The notes under the pieces are model-generated. The model did no database searches. It was given only the letters and a program-made list of their open reading frames with translations, and had not been told where the DNA came from. From HGM04593 sp045654885 (lineage in GTDB: Bacteria > Bacteroidota > Bacteroidia > Bacteroidales > Bacteroidaceae): a stretch of 34,676 bases of DNA. The position numbers were made by a program, and so were the translations under genes. Shown one piece after another: positions 32,042-34,676 of this stretch. How positions within the stretch are numbered: position 1 is the stretch's first letter; each line of letters opens with the position of its first letter. Location of the stretch: positions 1 through 34,676 of the forward strand of contig JAZOOF010000013.1 in NCBI GenBank assembly GCA_045654885.1, read 5' to 3'.

Positions 32042-32941
32042 TTACACAAGGTGTGCGATATGCTGTTCCCTATCACCGTACAACAGGTCAATGAGCGGGA
32101 TTTCAATCATTGTATAGCAACCGGGGGCCTGACGCATTGTGGCACGTGCACAGCACACAAGAACCTGGGCTGTGAGCGCGGGGTTGTTGATGCGCATGTT
32201 GAACTCGAACAACTGATTCTGTGTCACTCCCGAAACACCCTTGCGTGTGAGGTTCACACCATGTCCCATGTCAAGCAGGTCGTCCACGCAAGGAACCTCC
32301 TTTACGTGTGTCTCGTCATTGACAAAGTATGGGTCGGCTTTAATGGCAGCTGCAACCTGGTTGAAATCATATCCCTCCTCAATCTCAACATATACCATGC
32401 GACGGTGTATACCTGTACCCACAGGTATTGTCATTGAAAGCGCAGCCTTCACACCCTCAATCGCCTTTACCGCAACAGTGTGTCCCATGCTCATACCGGG
32501 GCCGAAGTTGGTATATGTGATACCCTTGGGGGCAATGGCCTCAAGCAGTGTGCGTACTACAGAGTCGCTGCCCGGGTCCCAACCTGCAGAGATTATTGAA
32601 ACGGCATTGCCCGCCTCGGCGCTCTCGCCCAACGAACGGCGCAAATCAAGAATCTTCGAGTGGATATCGAAACTGTCGACGGTGTTTATACCAAGCGCAA
32701 GAATATCCTTTGCGTACTTCTCTACACTGCGCGTAGGTGTAGCCAGGATAGCCACATCAACATCGCCAAGTTCGCGAATGTCTTTTACAACGTTATAACC
32801 GTCGAGTTCTGCAGGGAGATTCTCGGCGCCCGAACGGCGCACAATGCCTGCAACTTCAAAATCGGGCGCAGCATTCAGCGCCTGCAATGTATATTTTCCA
32901 ATGTTGCCATAGCCTACTATGGCTGCTCTTATTTTTCTCAT
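32042..32941 (-). CDS. ddh: meso-Diaminopimelate dehydrogenase
   Basis: The 299-residue enzyme makes meso-diaminopimelate from tetrahydrodipicolinate, ammonia and NADPH in one step, serving lysine and peptidoglycan synthesis. The N-terminal Rossmann motif is IRAAIVGYGNIGKYTLQAL. VDVAILATPTRSV, NTVDSFDIHSKI, SAGWDPGSDSVVRTLLEAIA and the substrate-domain FGPGMSMGHTVAVKAI are characteristic of the family, and the length is close to the roughly 320 residues usual for it. It is monocistronic with a strong terminator. Together with murF-alr it places two peptidoglycan-precursor activities in this part of the window, though not in one operon. Confidence 0.95.
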   Translation of the reverse strand: MRKIRAAIVGYGNIGKYTLQALNAAPDFEVAGIVRRSGAENLPAELDGYNVVKDIRELGDVDVAILATPTRSVEKYAKDILALGINTVDSFDIHSKILDLRRSLGESAEAGNAVSIISAGWDPGSDSVVRTLLEAIAPKGITYTNFGPGMSMGHTVAVKAIEGVKAALSMTIPVGTGIHRRMVYVEIEEGYDFNQVAAAIKADPYFVNDETHVKEVPCVDDLLDMGHGVNLTRKGVSGVTQNQLFEFNMRINNPALTAQVLVCCARATMRQAPGCYTMIEIPLIDLLYGDREQHIAHLV

Positions 32942-33029
32942 AAAGTCATCTATTTAAATTACTCTGCGAATATATATAAAATACAAATGTCATACATCAG
33001 GCGAAGCTGTTTTTTTAACAATATTAACC

Positions 33030-33234
33030 AAACCTGCGAGTAAGCGAGAGCAGAGGAAAAATTTATTTTACTCTGCCGAGCGTGAGCAGGTTCAAGCACA
33101 CGAAGTGTGGTTAAACCTGCGAGTAAGCGAGAGGAAAAATTTATTTTTACTCTGCCGAGCGTGAGCAGGTTCAAGCACACGAAGTGTGGTTAAAGCTACG
33201 AGTTAGCGAGAGGAAAAATTTATTTTTACTCTGC
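33030..33234. repeat. Tandem array of about 2.6 units (79-83 bases each) with internal hairpins
   Basis: Units begin at 33030, 33113 and 33192 with AAACCTGCGAGTAAGCGAGA or a variant (AAAGCTACGAGTTAGCGAGA). They continue through GAAAAATTTATTTT and CTCTGCCGAGCGTGAGCAGG to a small hairpin CACAC-GAA-GTGTG (33097-33109 and 33176-33188). Unit 1 has a CAGAG insertion and one fewer T than unit 2; unit 3 stops after ACTCTGC. The AACCTGC and GCAGGTT ends of a unit are themselves inverted, so each unit can form a larger imperfect hairpin. A diverged single copy is at 12917-12956. Confidence 0.85.
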
Positions 33235-33397
33235 GAAGTACGGCAAGTTCACTCATATCGCTGTCGGGTGCAGCTGTAGCGAGTAAATCGGCTATCTGCT
33301 GTAGTATGCTTTCGACCTTTTCGGGCGATATGCTGTTCTGTGTTACCTCGGCACGGAACGCCGTAATAAGTGCTGTGAGTGCTGTTGTATCTATCAT
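33203..33397 (-). CDS. Small hypothetical protein, 64 residues, ending inside the repeat array
   Basis: The protein begins MIDTTALTALITAFRAEV and continues ISPEKVESILQQIADLLATA, a helical segment that I recall from short Bacteroides/Prevotella hypothetical or phage-associated proteins, though I cannot name a family. The last ten residues (RRVKINFSSR) are encoded by the third repeat unit, so the original C-terminus may have been replaced or truncated by the repeat. A TAnnTTTG box lies 21 bases before the ATG, which supports expression. It may be a remnant of a larger gene. The call as a real gene is moderate. Confidence 0.5.
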   Translation of the reverse strand: MIDTTALTALITAFRAEVTQNSISPEKVESILQQIADLLATAAPDSDMSELAVLRRVKINFSSR

Positions 33398-33418
33398 ATC
33401 TTTTGCTTAATTTCGCAA

Positions 33419-33426
33419 CAAAAATA
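33419..33426 (-). promoter_or_regulatory. -7 promoter element of the 64-residue gene
   Basis: TATTTTTG on the minus strand fully matches TAnnTTTG and is 21 bases from the ATG at 33397. There is no convincing TTTG 19-21 bases upstream. Confidence 0.4.
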
Positions 33427-33514
33427 TAATAGGTACAAAGGGCGGTAAAAGACAAGAAAAGTTTTACTACCTTTGCCAAAAACTCGATGAAGATACAATT
33501 TGCTGTAGATTTGT

Positions 33515-33522
33515 TATATTTG
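33515..33522 (+). promoter_or_regulatory. -7 promoter element of the putative peptidase gene
   Basis: TATATTTG fully matches TAnnTTTG, 66 bases before the ATG at 33589. A second match, TACCTTTG, lies at 33468-33475. Neither has a good -33 box at standard spacing, so which is used is open. Confidence 0.4.
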
Positions 33523-33588
33523 CACCGATAAATCGGAATTTATTATTCCGATTATTAAGGAACAAGACAAGTAAATTCCAATTTAGAT

Positions 33589-34676
33589 ATGAGATTTTAT
33601 AAACAGACAAAACGTTTCCTGCTTCTGCTGGCAATGCTGTCAGCAGTGAGTTTTGCAGATGCACAGATTAAAGTTGAAGCATCAGAAACAGTAGAATTGA
33701 TGTCCATTATTTCACGCACGGCCGGTTTTCCTGAGTATTGCATGGATAATGGCGGGCAATACACAAGCGACACGGAGACATGGTTTACCGCGTATGGACA
33801 GCACCCGACTGTCGCATATGTCAAAGAACTGCGGAAAAATTATGGCATATCCTACGATGCAGTAATGTCGATGGCCGTCCATCTTAACACTGATGGGCAG
33901 AAGGTGTCATTCACAGGAGAAAAGAGTGACCTCGAAAAGCGTTGGCAGAAGGTGGAAATTGATACATTCCTCGTCCGGCTCAATCAGTTCTATTCCGATA
34001 CCCGTTTCCACGAATTCTACAAGCAGCATCAGACTTTCTACGAGTCTGTACTTCAGGCATACGAGGAGAACGTGATGAAGTATTTTCACCAAGATTGGTA
34101 CCACCAGTTCTATGGTACAGAACCGACAGAGCAGTTCCGTGTCATAATTGGTTTTACCAATGGGGGTGGAAACTATGGAACGAACAGACAAATGATAGGC
34201 CAATCCAAAGAAATTTTTGCCATCTGCGGTTACTACATTGACGAGACTATGAGCAGTCCTTTTGAAAATGGAATGAACTATGCTTCGACACTTATTCATG
34301 AATTTAACCATTCATTTGTCAACTCCTTGTACGATGCAAATTCCGATCTTCTCGATGACATTGGAAAAACTCTGTTAGGACGTCACTATCGCGGTATGGC
34401 CAGCCAAGCCTACGGAAACGCCGCCACGGTCATCAACGAGAGCGTCGTCCGTGCAGCAGTCATCATCTATATGCAGGAGAACGGCCTTACTTATGACCAG
34501 GTAAAAAAAGAAATGTGCGCTCAAGTAGATAGAAACTTTCTCTGGATGCCAGAGCTAGTTACTACCCTACGTTATTACACCAAGCATCGAAATCGTTACA
34601 AAACTTTGGGTGACTATTACCCGGAAATAGCCAAATGTTTGGAGAAATATCTGAAAGAAGAAATGAAAAGAATAGA
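33589..34676 (+). CDS. Putative secreted zinc peptidase (DUF4932-like), 3' end beyond the window
   Basis: The reading frame is open from the ATG at 33589 to the window end (362 codons, no stop), so the gene is partial. A signal peptide (MRFYKQTKRFLLLLAMLSAV, cleaved near FADAQ) is followed by a helical region. HEFNH (237-241) then matches the HExxH zinc motif, and Glu284 in INESVVRAAVII is a plausible third ligand, as in gluzincins. The whole resembles DUF4932 proteins of Bacteroidales, which lack a known substrate; family assignment is from memory and moderate. It may act in the periplasm or at the surface. Upstream lie the small 64-residue gene (divergent) and the repeat array, so this end of the window may be a more variable region. 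Confidence 0.8.
   Translation, partial: MRFYKQTKRFLLLLAMLSAVSFADAQIKVEASETVELMSIISRTAGFPEYCMDNGGQYTSDTETWFTAYGQHPTVAYVKELRKNYGISYDAVMSMAVHLNTDGQKVSFTGEKSDLEKRWQKVEIDTFLVRLNQFYSDTRFHEFYKQHQTFYESVLQAYEENVMKYFHQDWYHQFYGTEPTEQFRVIIGFTNGGGNYGTNRQMIGQSKEIFAICGYYIDETMSSPFENGMNYASTLIHEFNHSFVNSLYDANSDLLDDIGKTLLGRHYRGMASQAYGNAATVINESVVRAAVIIYMQENGLTYDQVKKEMCAQVDRNFLWMPELVTTLRYYTKHRNRYKTLGDYYPEIAKCLEKYLKEEMKRI

Noticed and set aside
33030..33234. CRISPR-like array
   Set aside because: Units are contiguous near-copies without unique spacers of constant length, and no cas genes are nearby.

Overview
The window looks like an ordinary chromosomal segment of a member of the Bacteroidales (Bacteroidota). The evidence is the fused MurF-alanine racemase, the long form of IspG, a class III fructose-1,6-bisphosphatase, a GSCFA-domain protein, meso-diaminopimelate dehydrogenase, a secreted CotH protein with a C-terminal sorting-tail-like segment, the near absence of Shine-Dalgarno sequences, and promoters of the Bacteroidales type (TTTG, 19 bases, TAnnTTTG). 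I cannot resolve the genus. No rRNA, integrase, transposase or CRISPR array is visible. There is one tRNA gene, tRNA-Pro(GGG).

Layout. 0-5 kb: an HD-domain hydrolase with a Myb-like tail on the minus strand. It is followed by a plus-strand DNA-maintenance operon (short alkylguanine alkyltransferase, AlkD-like glycosylase, RmuC) and an aldo/keto reductase. 4.9-9.6 kb: one very large secreted CotH/discoidin/dockerin-like protein on the minus strand. 9.8-10.5 kb: tRNA-Pro and a small unknown gene. 10.5-19.2 kb: a run of minus-strand housekeeping genes: purE-ispG, fbp, rpoN with a secreted esterase, and a TGS-uridine kinase fusion. 19.3-21.2 kb: a plus-strand two-gene cassette, a small ABC-type AAA ATPase and a DUF4435/TOPRIM-like protein, with its own perfect promoter. 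21.2-26.2 kb: dxs, trkA and trkH on the minus strand. 26.3-29.8 kb: GSCFA protein overlapping murF-alr on the plus strand. 29.9-33 kb: a sodium-dependent transporter, a small outer-membrane-like protein and diaminopimelate dehydrogenase on the minus strand. 33-34.7 kb: a short tandem-repeat array, a small gene running into it, and a putative secreted zinc peptidase cut by the window end.

Functional themes are cell-wall precursor supply (murF-alr, ddh), isoprenoid synthesis by the MEP route (dxs, ispG), potassium uptake (trkA/trkH), gluconeogenesis (fbp), purine synthesis (purE) and genome upkeep. Several gene pairs end in long perfect hairpins that probably terminate transcription from both sides.

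The most interesting items are four. First, the ATPase + DUF4435 pair resembles in architecture the PARIS anti-phage system but sits among housekeeping genes. Second, a dispersed intergenic repeat (consensus AGATTCTTC...CTCAGAATGAC) occurs seven times, including once as an inverted pair inside a 197-base palindrome. Third, a second repeat family is tandem at 33.0 kb and solitary at 12.9 kb, and its small hairpin shows a compensatory base-pair change. Fourth, the HD + Myb-like fusion at the left end. All calls come from reading the sequence; no database search was possible.
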